64,000 nucleotides of DNA. Origin: JAHIYU01 sp964476155. GTDB lineage: Bacteria > Krumholzibacteriota > Krumholzibacteriia > LZORAL124-64-63. The stretch is taken from assembly GCA_964476155.1 (NCBI GenBank), contig CAYYYS010000005.1, positions 1-64,000 of the forward strand, written 5' to 3'. The position numbers were made by a program, and so were the translations under genes. The notes below the pieces were generated by a model. That model saw only the letters and a list, made by a program, of their open reading frames with translations, had not been told where the DNA came from and made no database searches. This document shows, in pieces, positions 16,013-24,843 of the stretch (within the stretch, counting starts at the first letter, position 1; each line of letters starts with the position of its first letter).

Positions 16013-17326
16013 TCAGCGATCGACGATCGTCGACATGAGTTCCGCCTCGGCGACTTTTACCCCGTCCACGTATGCGACACCACTCATCTTGCAGATGGGC
16101 CCGCGCAGCTTGACCAACTCCAATTCGAAACGAAGCTGGTCTCCGGGGGTGACGGGTTTTCGGAATCTTGCGCCATCTATGCCACTGAAGTAAACAAGTT
16201 TCGTTTCCGGATTCTCGACACTGCTCATGAGCAGTACTCCGCCGACCTGGGCCATGGCCTCGGTGATGAGCACACCGGGCATGATGGGATGATCGGGGAA
16301 ATGCCCCTGAAAGAAAGGTTCGTTCACGGTCACGTTCTTGATGCCCACGACCCGCTTGCCGGGTTCGAACTCGATGATGCGATCAACAAGCAGGAACGGG
16401 TAGCGGTGCGGCATGACCTTCATGATCGAAGATATATCCCAGTAGGTGGGATTGCGAGGCGGATAGATACGAGAGGTCCGGCGCTCCTTGCGCGCCATGA
16501 CGCGGGCAAACGCCAGGTTGCCGTCATGGCCCGAACAGCGAGCGATTATGTGTCCGTTGATGGGCATGCCCACCAGGGCCAGGTCACCGATCAGATCCAA
16601 CATCTTGTGGCGCACGAACTCGTCCGGAAAGCGGAGCGAGAGGTCGTTGACCAGTTTGCCGTCCTCGACGATCAGGGCGTTTTCGAGGGTTCCGCCCTTG
16701 GCGAGTCCCATCTCCTGGAGTTTCTCGACGTCCCGACGCATGGCGAAGGTGCGGCAAGGCGCGATCTCCCGCTTGTAGACATCCGGGGTCACATCGCATG
16801 TGTACTCCTGGTCACCGATCAGCGGGTCGTCGTAGGCGATCCGGCAGGTGAGGCGGTAGGTGTCGCAGGGATGAGCTTCGATGGATACATCGCCTTCGCT
16901 CCAGTACAGGGGCGCATCGATCGAGAAGGAATTGCCGGGCATGCCCTGGTTGACCACGCCGGCTGACTCGATGAGTTCGACATACCCGAGCGAGCTGCCG
17001 GACTTCGGCTCGGGAGGCTCGGGGCCGTCCAGTTCCACGACGCAGTTGGTGACGCCCATGCCGACCAGCGCCGACAGGACGTGTTCGACCGTCAGGATCT
17101 CGACGCCGTCCTTGACGAGTTTCGTATTGCGGCGACCGCCGTGATCGGCGGGAACGTTTTCGATGACGGCGGGAATATCCACCGTCTCGCCTTTGGTGGT
17201 AACCCGGAATACGAGGCCGGTGTTCAAGAGCGCGGGCGCGAAGGCGATGGTCGCAGGCTCACCGGAATGCAGACCGGTACCCGACATCTCGACCCTGTCC
17301 CCCACGGTCTTCTGCAGACACAGCAT
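16013..17326 (-). CDS. lpxC/fabZ: Bifunctional LpxC deacetylase / FabZ dehydratase fusion
   Basis: One 437-residue polypeptide joins two lipid-envelope enzymes. Residues 1-280 are LpxC, the zinc UDP-3-O-acyl-GlcNAc deacetylase. Its metal ligands are visible in TVEHVL (His82), HKMLD (His240, Asp244), and the catalytic GHDGN (His267). Residues 295-437 are FabZ, the 3-hydroxyacyl-ACP dehydratase, with MPHRYPFLLVDR (His307) and GHFPDHPIMPG, Glu356. The same fusion is known in Bacteroidetes and related phyla. The frame is open far upstream, but that stretch is a shadow of lpxD; the ATG at 17326 lies 2 bp after the lpxD stop behind GAGGAAG. No zinc ligand is missing. Confidence 0.95.
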   Translation of the reverse strand: MLCLQKTVGDRVEMSGTGLHSGEPATIAFAPALLNTGLVFRVTTKGETVDIPAVIENVPADHGGRRNTKLVKDGVEILTVEHVLSALVGMGVTNCVVELDGPEPPEPKSGSSLGYVELIESAGVVNQGMPGNSFSIDAPLYWSEGDVSIEAHPCDTYRLTCRIAYDDPLIGDQEYTCDVTPDVYKREIAPCRTFAMRRDVEKLQEMGLAKGGTLENALIVEDGKLVNDLSLRFPDEFVRHKMLDLIGDLALVGMPINGHIIARCSGHDGNLAFARVMARKERRTSRIYPPRNPTYWDISSIMKVMPHRYPFLLVDRIIEFEPGKRVVGIKNVTVNEPFFQGHFPDHPIMPGVLITEAMAQVGGVLLMSSVENPETKLVYFSGIDGARFRKPVTPGDQLRFELELVKLRGPICKMSGVAYVDGVKVAEAELMSTIVDR

Positions 17327-17328
17327 AG

Positions 17329-18357
17329 TCAGTCTTCCTCTTCCTCGACGTCCAGGATCGTCTCGACCTTGCTCATCCGCTTGAACAGTTCCGGTAGTCT
17401 TTGCGTCAGGGCAATCTGCTTGAATGAACGTCGGATTTCCACGGCGGGATAACCGAAAACAGTTTCCCCGTCCGGCACATCCCTTGTCAGACCTGATTTT
17501 CCCCCGACTTTGACCCCGTTGCCAAGCTTCAAATGATCGCCCATGCCGACCTGACCGCCCAGGGTCACGCCGTCGCCGATCTCGGAACTGCCGGAAATAC
17601 CGCACTGCGCCGAGATAGCGCTGTGGGAGCCGACGCGAACGTTGTGGGCGATCTGGACCAGGTTGTCGATCTTCGTCCCGGCGCCGATACGCGTTTCCCC
17701 CGTGGTGGCGCGGTCCACGCAGCTGTTGGCGCCGATCTCGACACGGGCCTCGAGAACCACGATGCCGATCTGCGGTATGCGGACCAGACCCTCGGCTCCC
17801 GGATGGTAGCCGAAGCCGTCGGTACCGACCACTACGCCGGGATGCAGGATAACTTCGTCGCCGAGCCTGCAGCTTTCGCGGATGGTGACCTGGGCATGGA
17901 TCAGACACCGGGCCCCGACACGAACGCCGCGCTCGATCACGACGTGGGGGCCGATGCGCGACCCTTCGGCAATCGATACGTCCGGTCCGATGACCGCATG
18001 GGGGCCAATCGAAGCGACACCGGTAACATCCACGCTCTCATGCAGAACAGCGGTCGGGTGTATCCCTGGCGGAAATACGCCGTCCAGTCCGGGTGCGAAG
18101 AGTCCCAGGATCCGGGTGAAAACGGCCCGGGGATCCGCATGGCGCAGGGCGGGCAGCGTGCAGTCCTGATCGGGTGTCACCACGACGGCCGACGCCCGCG
18201 TACCGGCAAGCTCCTTGGCGCGTCGACCATTCTCGGCGAAGGTGATGTCCCCTTCCCCGGCGTCCGCAAGACTGGCCACGCCTGAAATGAGAGGATCATC
18301 CTCGCCGGTCATGGTGACGTCGAGACGGCTCGAAAGCTCACTGAGCTTGAACGCCAT
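17329..18357 (-). CDS. lpxD: UDP-3-O-acylglucosamine N-acyltransferase LpxD
   Basis: Adds the second acyl chain (2-N position) in lipid A synthesis. The 342 residues comprise an N-terminal uridine-binding domain (1-100, with ISGVASLADAGEGDITF) and a hexapeptide beta-helix (105-315). The catalytic histidine lies in LVQIAHNVRVG, and the segment GQVGMGDHLKLGNG is typical of LpxD. A short acidic tail ends in five acidic residues. The ATG at 18357 starts 1 bp after the skp stop. The in-frame ATG six codons upstream lies inside skp and is less likely. Confidence 0.95.
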   Translation of the reverse strand: MAFKLSELSSRLDVTMTGEDDPLISGVASLADAGEGDITFAENGRRAKELAGTRASAVVVTPDQDCTLPALRHADPRAVFTRILGLFAPGLDGVFPPGIHPTAVLHESVDVTGVASIGPHAVIGPDVSIAEGSRIGPHVVIERGVRVGARCLIHAQVTIRESCRLGDEVILHPGVVVGTDGFGYHPGAEGLVRIPQIGIVVLEARVEIGANSCVDRATTGETRIGAGTKIDNLVQIAHNVRVGSHSAISAQCGISGSSEIGDGVTLGGQVGMGDHLKLGNGVKVGGKSGLTRDVPDGETVFGYPAVEIRRSFKQIALTQRLPELFKRMSKVETILDVEEEED

Positions 18358-18358
18358 G

Positions 18359-18907
18359 CTAGTCTTCCACACCACGCACGAGCGCCGACAGCACCTCGTC
18401 GGTGAGATCGATATCGTCGTCGATGTATACGGTGGTCAGCGCCGCCGTGTCGATGATGATGCCGAAACCCTTCTCCTTGCCGATGCGCTCGGCGATGAGT
18501 TTCACCTGGTCGATGATGGGTTGGATCTTGGCCTTGTACTCGTTCTCCGCACGGGTTTCGATGCTCTCGCGGAAGGAGAAGTAATCGGACTTCATGTCCT
18601 CGAACTCGGTCATCTTCAAGCGCAGGGCGTCCTCTCCCAGGAGCATCCGCTGGCTCTCGATTTCCTCGGTCAAACGCTGAAGATCCTTCTCGCGATCAGC
18701 TATATCCTGCTCGAGATCCTGCAGAAACTTCTGGTACTGGGTCTGCGCGTCCTTGGCGGCGCCGTATTCCTGGACGATCCGCTCGGAATCGATGACGCCC
18801 AGCGGTTTCGGGTCCCCCGCCTGGGCGGCGACCGGCAACAGGAGCATGACGGCTGTCAGCAGGGACAGCATCGTGCGGAACGAAAATGGTATCGTGACTG
18901 AACGCAT
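18359..18907 (-). CDS. skp: Skp/OmpH-family periplasmic chaperone
   Basis: A 182-residue exported protein with a Sec signal peptide ending near VAAQA (about residue 30) and a mature part dominated by long charged helices (about 45-140), the tentacle region of the Skp trimer. The closing beta segment GFGIIIDTAALTTVYID is typical of the family. Skp holds unfolded outer-membrane proteins on their way to BamA. It lies 39 bp after bamA and just before lpxD, the classical bamA-skp-lpxD arrangement. GAGGAG precedes the ATG. Confidence 0.92.
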   Translation of the reverse strand: MRSVTIPFSFRTMLSLLTAVMLLLPVAAQAGDPKPLGVIDSERIVQEYGAAKDAQTQYQKFLQDLEQDIADREKDLQRLTEEIESQRMLLGEDALRLKMTEFEDMKSDYFSFRESIETRAENEYKAKIQPIIDQVKLIAERIGKEKGFGIIIDTAALTTVYIDDDIDLTDEVLSALVRGVED

Positions 18908-18946
18908 TATTATCTCCTCACGCAGTGTGCGTATCCGTTGGACCGG

Positions 18947-21259
18947 CTAGAAGAACGTGCCGAAATTGAAGTGCGGCTCCCAGCTGGGCCCACCGGCCCG
19001 ATCGAAGCCGTACCCGTAATCGAAACCGATCGTGCCCATCATGGGCACTTCGACGCGCACGCCGAAACCCGCGCCCTTGCGCAGGTTGGTAAAATCAGCT
19101 TCGCCGAAACTGTTCCAGGTATCTCCCTGATCGACAAAACCTAGCAGTTGGACCGCCGGCGTCAAGGGATAGAGGACTTCCGAACTCAGGATGGTGTAGG
19201 CGCGTCCACCGATGAAGTCGGGGTTCCCGCGGGGAACGATCTCGAGATCCCGATAGCCGCGCAGGGGGTAGATGCGGTTGCCGCCGAGCCGGAACTTCTC
19301 GTAATCGGGTACGCCGTCGGGGTCGTCGAGGCCGCGAATCAGGCCCATGGCCACCCGCATATTCAGGGCGAAGCCGCCGGGCAGCTTCTGGTAATAGGAA
19401 TGCTTCAGCAGATGCTTCTGGTACTCGATCTCGCCGCCGAAAAGCCCGCCGGACAGCTCCCCGCTGTAACTGGAGCGGGATCCCGCGGTCGGGAAAAACG
19501 GGTTATCCGTGGAGTTGCGCGACAGGCTGAAGGTCACGGCGCTCTTGGTGCGCGGCCAGTCCACCTTGTCCAGTCTCTCCCACTCGACTTCTCCGGAACC
19601 GACCTGGGCCTCGAGCTGGTCCAGGTAGTCCACATAGGAATAACTGAAGTTGGACAGGCGTGTTTCCGACAGCTCATAGCGCAGACCGACCCGGCTGTAG
19701 CGCGTGCCGGGGATGCGTCGTCCGAGCCGCATGGCGCCGCCCTTGATCCGGCTCTCGTAGAAATCGTCGAAATTGTACTGGTAGCGGTCGAACAGGTCCG
19801 CACCCACGAGCATGGGATAGCCCATGAACCAGGGTTCGGTGAAATTGAGGTCCACGTAACGCTGGCGGCTACCGAATTGCCAGGCCAAGCCGATATTCTG
19901 GCCCTTGCCCCGGAAGTTGGTCTCGGCGATCTGAATGAAGCCGGTGGCCGAGGTTTGCGCGCTGTAGGCCATGCCGAAGCTGAACTGACCGGTCTGCTTC
20001 TCCTTGACCTTCATGATCAGGTCGATGTCGCCGGCCGTATCGGCGGGCTGGAAGTCCACCTGGACGTCGTCGAAATAACCCAGTTGGAAGATGTCGCGCT
20101 GGGAGATCCCCACCAGGGCGTTGCTGAACATGTCCCCGGGGTAAACGTGCATCTCGCGCAGGATGACATTGTCGTGCGTCTTGAGATTGTCGACGATGGC
20201 CACGTCGCGCACGCGCGCCGGCTCACCCTCCTGGAAACGGAACGTGACGTTGACCACGGTGCCGCGGATCTCGCGCTCCGGCTCGATGGTGATGTAGATG
20301 TAGCCGCTGTCCCAATAGAGCGAATGAAGCGCCTGAACAGTTTCCTGATAATCGCTCTCGCGGAAGGTGTCGTCGGTCTCGAGCAGGATGAGTCGGGCAA
20401 CGGCGATATCGTCGTATACCGTATTGCCCTCCCAGTTGATTTGTCCCACGCTGTACAGGGGGCCTTCGGTCACATGGATCAACAGATCGACGCGTTCGTT
20501 TTCCTCGACGAAGTCCATGTCCACGCTGCTGATCGCCGCGTCCAGATAACCCTGGTCGTGGTAGAACGCCTCGATGCGGGCCTTGTCCTCTTCGAACTGG
20601 ACCTTCTTGAAGGTCGCGCTCTTGAGGAACCCACCCGTGCTCTGCTTCATCTCGCCGCGCAATTTGTCGTCGGGGAAGGTCTCGTTACCGGCGAAGGCGA
20701 TAGTACGCGCCTTGACCTTGCCGCCCTCGTCGATGGTCACGATGAGATCCTGCAGATTGCTGGCATCGACCGTCGAGGAGTCGATGTGGGCCGCCATGTT
20801 GTAGTAGCCCTTTTCCTGATACAGATCCCGCAGCGGCGCCAGTTCACGGATGATGACGGCCGGATTGCCGAACTGCCCGATGGTCACACCGAACGCTTCG
20901 CTCAGATCGTCGTCCTTCACCTTGTCGTTGCCCAGGAAGGTGATCTGCTTGATGCGAGGAAACTCCCGCAGGTTGATGATCAGGCGCAGACTACCGCCGT
21001 CATCCTGGCGATACACGTAGACGTCGGAAAACTTGCCGGTTTCGAAGAGTTTGCGAATGGCGGCGGCGACGGCCTCGGTGGAGTAGACATCCCCCTCCGC
21101 CAATTCCGACCAGGCCATGACTTGTCGCGCGCCAACCGTGCGGGCGCCCACCACGTCTATGGACGTGACGGTCTCTGCACGCGCGAATTCGGACACGGCG
21201 CTTACCAGCACGAGCAGCATGGTCCAAAGGACCACCTGCGATAGTCTCGTTCGTTTCAT
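18947..21259 (-). CDS. bamA: Outer-membrane protein assembly factor BamA
   Basis: Central outer-membrane insertase. The 770-residue precursor has a signal peptide (1-28), about five POTRA domains (about 30-375), and a C-terminal surface-antigen beta-barrel (about 430-770). The C-terminus ends in NFGTFF with a terminal phenylalanine, as the beta-signal requires. The conserved barrel strand text KFRLGGNRIYPLRGY and the loop 6-type VRVEVPMMGTIGFDYGYG region are visible. A good promoter match lies upstream and the gene heads the envelope operon. A BamD-like lipoprotein is encoded at 32733. Confidence 0.95.
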   Translation of the reverse strand: MKRTRLSQVVLWTMLLVLVSAVSEFARAETVTSIDVVGARTVGARQVMAWSELAEGDVYSTEAVAAAIRKLFETGKFSDVYVYRQDDGGSLRLIINLREFPRIKQITFLGNDKVKDDDLSEAFGVTIGQFGNPAVIIRELAPLRDLYQEKGYYNMAAHIDSSTVDASNLQDLIVTIDEGGKVKARTIAFAGNETFPDDKLRGEMKQSTGGFLKSATFKKVQFEEDKARIEAFYHDQGYLDAAISSVDMDFVEENERVDLLIHVTEGPLYSVGQINWEGNTVYDDIAVARLILLETDDTFRESDYQETVQALHSLYWDSGYIYITIEPEREIRGTVVNVTFRFQEGEPARVRDVAIVDNLKTHDNVILREMHVYPGDMFSNALVGISQRDIFQLGYFDDVQVDFQPADTAGDIDLIMKVKEKQTGQFSFGMAYSAQTSATGFIQIAETNFRGKGQNIGLAWQFGSRQRYVDLNFTEPWFMGYPMLVGADLFDRYQYNFDDFYESRIKGGAMRLGRRIPGTRYSRVGLRYELSETRLSNFSYSYVDYLDQLEAQVGSGEVEWERLDKVDWPRTKSAVTFSLSRNSTDNPFFPTAGSRSSYSGELSGGLFGGEIEYQKHLLKHSYYQKLPGGFALNMRVAMGLIRGLDDPDGVPDYEKFRLGGNRIYPLRGYRDLEIVPRGNPDFIGGRAYTILSSEVLYPLTPAVQLLGFVDQGDTWNSFGEADFTNLRKGAGFGVRVEVPMMGTIGFDYGYGFDRAGGPSWEPHFNFGTFF

Positions 21260-21295
21260 TCCGTCTTTCCGGTTCGTGTTAGCGAAAGCCGGGGC

Positions 21296-21324
21296 ATGTT
21301 AACAGAGGGGCCGCAGACTGGCAA
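21296..21324 (-). promoter_or_regulatory. Candidate sigma-70-type promoter for the bamA-skp-lpx operon
   Basis: On the minus strand TTGCCA (21319-21324) and TAACAT (21296-21301) are separated by exactly 17 bp and match the consensus at five and four of six positions. The -10 lies 37 bp from the bamA ATG. Confidence 0.5.
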
Positions 21325-21411
21325 CCTCGTGGAGCCCGCGATTGTACGCGGCGACTTTGGCGAGGTTCCAGCCGGAATCGGATAAGAATGCGGCAATGTG
21401 GGGAGATACGC

Positions 21412-21440
21412 AAGGACGGGAAGCCGGTGACCTCCCGTCC
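21412..21440 (-). terminator. Hairpin downstream of clpC, probable terminator
   Basis: AGGACGGGA (21412-21420) and TCCCGTCCT (21432-21440) form a perfect 9-bp stem with an 11-nt loop, 20 bp beyond the clpC stop. There is no strong U-tract on the minus strand, so it may act only weakly or depend on Rho. Confidence 0.5.
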
Positions 21441-21459
21441 TCTTCGACTCGGGGCTTGA

Positions 21460-23940
21460 TCAGCTCTCGGACGGTCCTTCGCTGACCACGGCGGGCTCCT
21501 TGTCCTGCTCGCCAAGCTGCTCGCTGGTGAAGGAGAGCTCGTCGTTGCCGCCACCCACGACCACGTGGCTGTTGTGGGAGATCTCGCCGCGCAACAGCTT
21601 TTCGGACAGGGGATCCTCCACGTATTTCTGGATAGCGCGGCGCAGGGGCCGGGCGCCCTGCGTGGGATCGTAGCCCACGCGGCAGAGAAAGTCCTTGGCC
21701 TCGTCGGTAAAGGTGAACTCGACGTCCATGTTCCGCAGACGCTCGTTGACGTCCCGCAGCAGGATCTCCACGATTTTGCGCATGTGATCGCGATCGAGAG
21801 AGCCGAAGAAGATCAGTTCGTCGACACGGTTGAGGAACTCGGGGCTGAAGGTCTTGCGGAGATCCTGGTCGATGACCGATTTGATGCGCACGTCCTGGGC
21901 TTCCTGCTTCTCGGCGCCGAAGCCAAGAGCCTTGCTGTCCTTGGCGCTGCGGCTGCCCACGTTCGAGGTCATGATCAACACGGTGTTCTTGAAATTGACG
22001 GTACGACCGAAGCTGTCGGTCAGCTGTCCGTCCTCAAGCACCTGCAGCAGGATGTTGAAGACGTCGGGGTGGGCCTTCTCGATCTCGTCGAGCAGGATCA
22101 CCGAGTAGGGCTTGCGGCGCACCTTCTCGGTGAGCATGCCGCCCTCGTCGTAGCCAACGTAGCCCGGAGGCGCGCCCACCAGTCTCGAGACGGCGAACTT
22201 CTCCATGTACTCGCTCATGTCCACGCGGATCAGCGAGGACTGGTCGCCGAACATGAATTCGGCCAGACGTCGCGCCACTTCGGTCTTGCCCACGCCGGTC
22301 GGACCGGTGAAGAGGAAGGACCCGATCGGACGCCGCGGGTCGCGCAGGCCGGCCCGGTTGCGACGGATGGCTTTCGACACCGCGTCGAGCGCATCGTCCT
22401 GACCGATGATCCACTTGCGCATCTCGTCTTCCATGCGCAGCAGCTTCTCGGTCTCCTCTTCCTCGACTTCCGCCACGGGAATACCCGTAATGTCGGCGAT
22501 GACCCGGCACACCAGACGTATGTCCACTTTGGCCGAGTTGTCGCTGGACTCGATCTTCCAGCTCTTCTTCATGTCCGCCAGCCGGGTCCGCAACTCCTTT
22601 TCGTCGTCGCGATAGCTGGCCGCCTTCTCGAATTCCTGGGCCTGGATGGACGCTTCCTTCTCCTTGACCACCTCGTGGATCTGGGACTCGATATCGCGCA
22701 GATCGGGCGGCATGACGGCCATCGAGAGGCGGGCCCGCGAACCGGCCTCGTCGATCACGTCGATGGCCTTGTCGGGCAGGGCGCGTGCCGAAATGTAGCG
22801 GTTCGACAGCCACACGGCGGCCTTGATGGCTTCATCCTCGAACTTGACCCGGTGGTGGGCCTCGTAACGGTCGCGCAGACCGAAGAGGATCTCGACCGTT
22901 TCCGCTTCGGTCGGTTGGTTCACGATGATGGTCTGGAAGCGTCGCTCCAGGGCGCCGTCCTTCTCGATGAACTTGCGGTACTCGTCCATGGTGGTGGCGC
23001 CGATGCACTGGATCTCACCGCGCGACAGGGCCGGCTTGAGCATGTTGGACGCGTCGATGGCGCCCTCCGCCCCGCCGGCGCCGACGATGGTGTGCAACTC
23101 GTCGATGAACAGGATGACATCCTCCGACTCACGGATCTCGGCCATGATCTGCTTGAGTCGTTCCTCGAACTGTCCGCGGTATTTGGTTCCCGCCACAACA
23201 CTTGCGAGGTCCAGGGAGATGATCATCTTGTCGCGTAGGGTTACCGGCACCACGCCCTCGACGATGCGCGAGGCCAGACCTTCCGCGATGGCGGTCTTGC
23301 CGACGCCCGGCTCGCCGATCAGCACCGGGTTGTTCTTCTTGCGCCGCGACAGGATCTGGATAACGCGCTCGATCTCGGGAATACGACCGATGGTCGAATC
23401 CAACTTGCCGTCGGCCGCCATCTGGGTCAGGTTGCGGCCAAACTGGTCCAGAGCCGGCGTTTCCTGCTTCTTGGCGTCGGGGATCTTTTCCCTGGTCCGG
23501 TCGGTCGCGCCCAGCATCTTGAGAATCTCGCGCCTGACTCGCTCGTGACCGGCGCCCAGATCATTCAGCACGCGGGCGGCCACGCCCTCGCCCTCCTTGA
23601 TCAGCGCCAGGAGCAGGTGTTCGGTGCCCACGTAGTTGTGGTTGTGGGTACGGGCCTCATCGATGGAGATCTCCAGAACCCGTTTCGCCCGCGGCGTGAA
23701 GGGAATCTCGCCGATGGTGATCGTCCCGCTCTGGGTGCTGACGATCTCCTCGATGGACTGCTGGATCTGTGTGAAATCAACGCCAAGGCGCTGCAGGACC
23801 CGTGAGGCGATTCCCTCACCCTCGCGGATGATCCCCAGCAGCAGATGCTCGGTGCCGATGTAATCGTGCTGCATCCGTCCGGCCTCGTCTCGGGCCAGGA
23901 AGAGAACCTTGCGTACTCTCTGCGTAAAACGGTCATTCAT
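21460..23940 (-). CDS. clpC: ATP-dependent Clp protease ATPase subunit ClpC
   Basis: AAA+ unfoldase that feeds ClpP. The 826 residues show a double Clp-N repeat (1-140; RVRKVLFLARDEAGR and its echo RAKRVLEISIDEAR), a first AAA+ domain with Walker A GEPGVGKTA and Walker B VILFIDELH, a UVR-type middle domain (EFEKAASYRDDEKELR) that defines ClpC, and a second AAA+ domain with Walker A GPTGVGKTE and VILLDEIEKAHPDV. The LGF tripeptide in SKALGFGAEK is the likely ClpP docking loop. GGAGG lies before the ATG at 23940. No clpP or mcsAB genes are nearby. The leader contains a perfect inverted repeat (23968-23997). Confidence 0.95.
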   Translation of the reverse strand: MNDRFTQRVRKVLFLARDEAGRMQHDYIGTEHLLLGIIREGEGIASRVLQRLGVDFTQIQQSIEEIVSTQSGTITIGEIPFTPRAKRVLEISIDEARTHNHNYVGTEHLLLALIKEGEGVAARVLNDLGAGHERVRREILKMLGATDRTREKIPDAKKQETPALDQFGRNLTQMAADGKLDSTIGRIPEIERVIQILSRRKKNNPVLIGEPGVGKTAIAEGLASRIVEGVVPVTLRDKMIISLDLASVVAGTKYRGQFEERLKQIMAEIRESEDVILFIDELHTIVGAGGAEGAIDASNMLKPALSRGEIQCIGATTMDEYRKFIEKDGALERRFQTIIVNQPTEAETVEILFGLRDRYEAHHRVKFEDEAIKAAVWLSNRYISARALPDKAIDVIDEAGSRARLSMAVMPPDLRDIESQIHEVVKEKEASIQAQEFEKAASYRDDEKELRTRLADMKKSWKIESSDNSAKVDIRLVCRVIADITGIPVAEVEEEETEKLLRMEDEMRKWIIGQDDALDAVSKAIRRNRAGLRDPRRPIGSFLFTGPTGVGKTEVARRLAEFMFGDQSSLIRVDMSEYMEKFAVSRLVGAPPGYVGYDEGGMLTEKVRRKPYSVILLDEIEKAHPDVFNILLQVLEDGQLTDSFGRTVNFKNTVLIMTSNVGSRSAKDSKALGFGAEKQEAQDVRIKSVIDQDLRKTFSPEFLNRVDELIFFGSLDRDHMRKIVEILLRDVNERLRNMDVEFTFTDEAKDFLCRVGYDPTQGARPLRRAIQKYVEDPLSEKLLRGEISHNSHVVVGGGNDELSFTSEQLGEQDKEPAVVSEGPSES

Positions 23941-23967
23941 GCTGAAGCGCCTCCGTTCGCAAACCTT

Positions 23968-23997
23968 CACGGCACTGACCAACAAGGGAGTGCCGTG
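23968..23997 (-). promoter_or_regulatory. Perfect 9-bp inverted repeat in the clpC leader (possible operator)
   Basis: CACGGCACT (23968-23976) and AGTGCCGTG (23989-23997) are exact inverted copies separated by 12 bp, ending 28 bp before the clpC ATG and just downstream of a TATATT box (24008-24013). The spacing and sequence resemble a repressor operator. It is not CIRCE, and it could instead be a leader hairpin. Confidence 0.5.
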
Positions 23998-24136
23998 TTT
24001 AGCCGACAATATACGGCTCACCCGTCCTATCGACCACCGGTCGGGCGGATCGTAGCAGACGGGGCCGACAACGCAACCGCCCGCTCTTCTCATTATCGAG
24101 CAAAGACGACCGGACTTGAGAAATGCTGGTGAGTTA

Positions 24137-24832
24137 TTACGCGGGAGTGGAATCATCGACCAGGATCAGGCGTCCACCCTCGAGCCGGAGCACACGATCG
24201 GCGCGAGCCGCCAGTTCCCGGGAGTGGGTCACCACGATGAGCCCACTGCCGTATTCCCGTGAGAGATCAAAGAGTATGTCGGAGAGTTCACGACCCAACT
24301 GCCGGTCGAGATTACCGGTAGGCTCGTCGGCCAGGACAATCGCCGGCTCGTTCATGAAGGCCCGCGCCACGGCCACACGCTGCTCCTCCCCTCCCGACAG
24401 CTCGCCCGGCAGGTGATTCATGCGATCGCCCAGGCCCATGCGCTCCAGAAGACCCTTCGCGCGTCGCTCCTGTTCCGGCGTGACGGCTCCGGCCATGCGC
24501 ACCGGCAACAGCACGTTTTCCAGGGAGGTGAAATCGGGCAGCAGGAAGTGGAACTGGAAGACGAAACCAACAGTGTCGCGCCGCCAGCTGCTCCACTCGG
24601 CCGACTTGGCGCCGCCCAGGGACCGCTCGCGAAAAATGATCTCGCCGGCGCTGGGAACGTCGAGCCCACTCAGAAGGTTCAGCAGCGTGCTCTTGCCCGC
24701 ACCGCTGGCGCCCATGATCGCCACGCGTTCGCCTTCGGCCAGGGCGAAGTCACAGTCGTCCAGGATGACGAGTTCATCGCCGGCCCTGGTGAACACCTTG
24801 CTCAATCCGCGGCACTCCAGCAGGCTCGCCAA
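24137..24832 (-). CDS. lolD: Lipoprotein-releasing ABC transporter ATP-binding protein LolD
   Basis: Cytoplasmic ATPase of the LolCDE-type complex that extracts lipoproteins from the inner membrane for delivery to the outer membrane. The 231-residue protein carries Walker A GASGAGKSTLL, the signature LSGGEEQRVAVARA, Walker B IVLADEPTGNLD and the H-loop in VVTHSRE. No plausible ATG exists at the N-terminus. The TTG at 24832, six bases after AGGAAGG and 11 bp after lolC, gives the right length. Membership of the wider MacB/FtsE group cannot be fully excluded, but the adjacent LolC-like permease supports LolD. Confidence 0.88.
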   Translation of the reverse strand: MASLLECRGLSKVFTRAGDELVILDDCDFALAEGERVAIMGASGAGKSTLLNLLSGLDVPSAGEIIFRERSLGGAKSAEWSSWRRDTVGFVFQFHFLLPDFTSLENVLLPVRMAGAVTPEQERRAKGLLERMGLGDRMNHLPGELSGGEEQRVAVARAFMNEPAIVLADEPTGNLDRQLGRELSDILFDLSREYGSGLIVVTHSRELAARADRVLRLEGGRLILVDDSTPA

Positions 24833-24843
24833 GACACACCTTC

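Noticed and set aside
17327..17908. N-terminal extension of lpxC/fabZ into lpxD
   Set aside because: The upstream codons are an out-of-frame reading of lpxD with no homology; the ATG at 17326 has a good ribosome site.
19148..21244. Plus-strand open frame of about 700 codons opposite bamA
   Set aside because: Antisense shadow of bamA; the translation shows no domains and BamA on the other strand is clear end to end.
21565..23238. Plus-strand open frame opposite clpC
   Set aside because: Shadow of a highly conserved AAA+ gene with no plausible fold.
23968..23997. CIRCE element (HrcA operator) before clpC
   Set aside because: CIRCE is TTAGCACTC-N9-GAGTGCTAA. Here the arms differ and the spacing is 12, so only a chance resemblance of the GCACT/AGTGC core remains.
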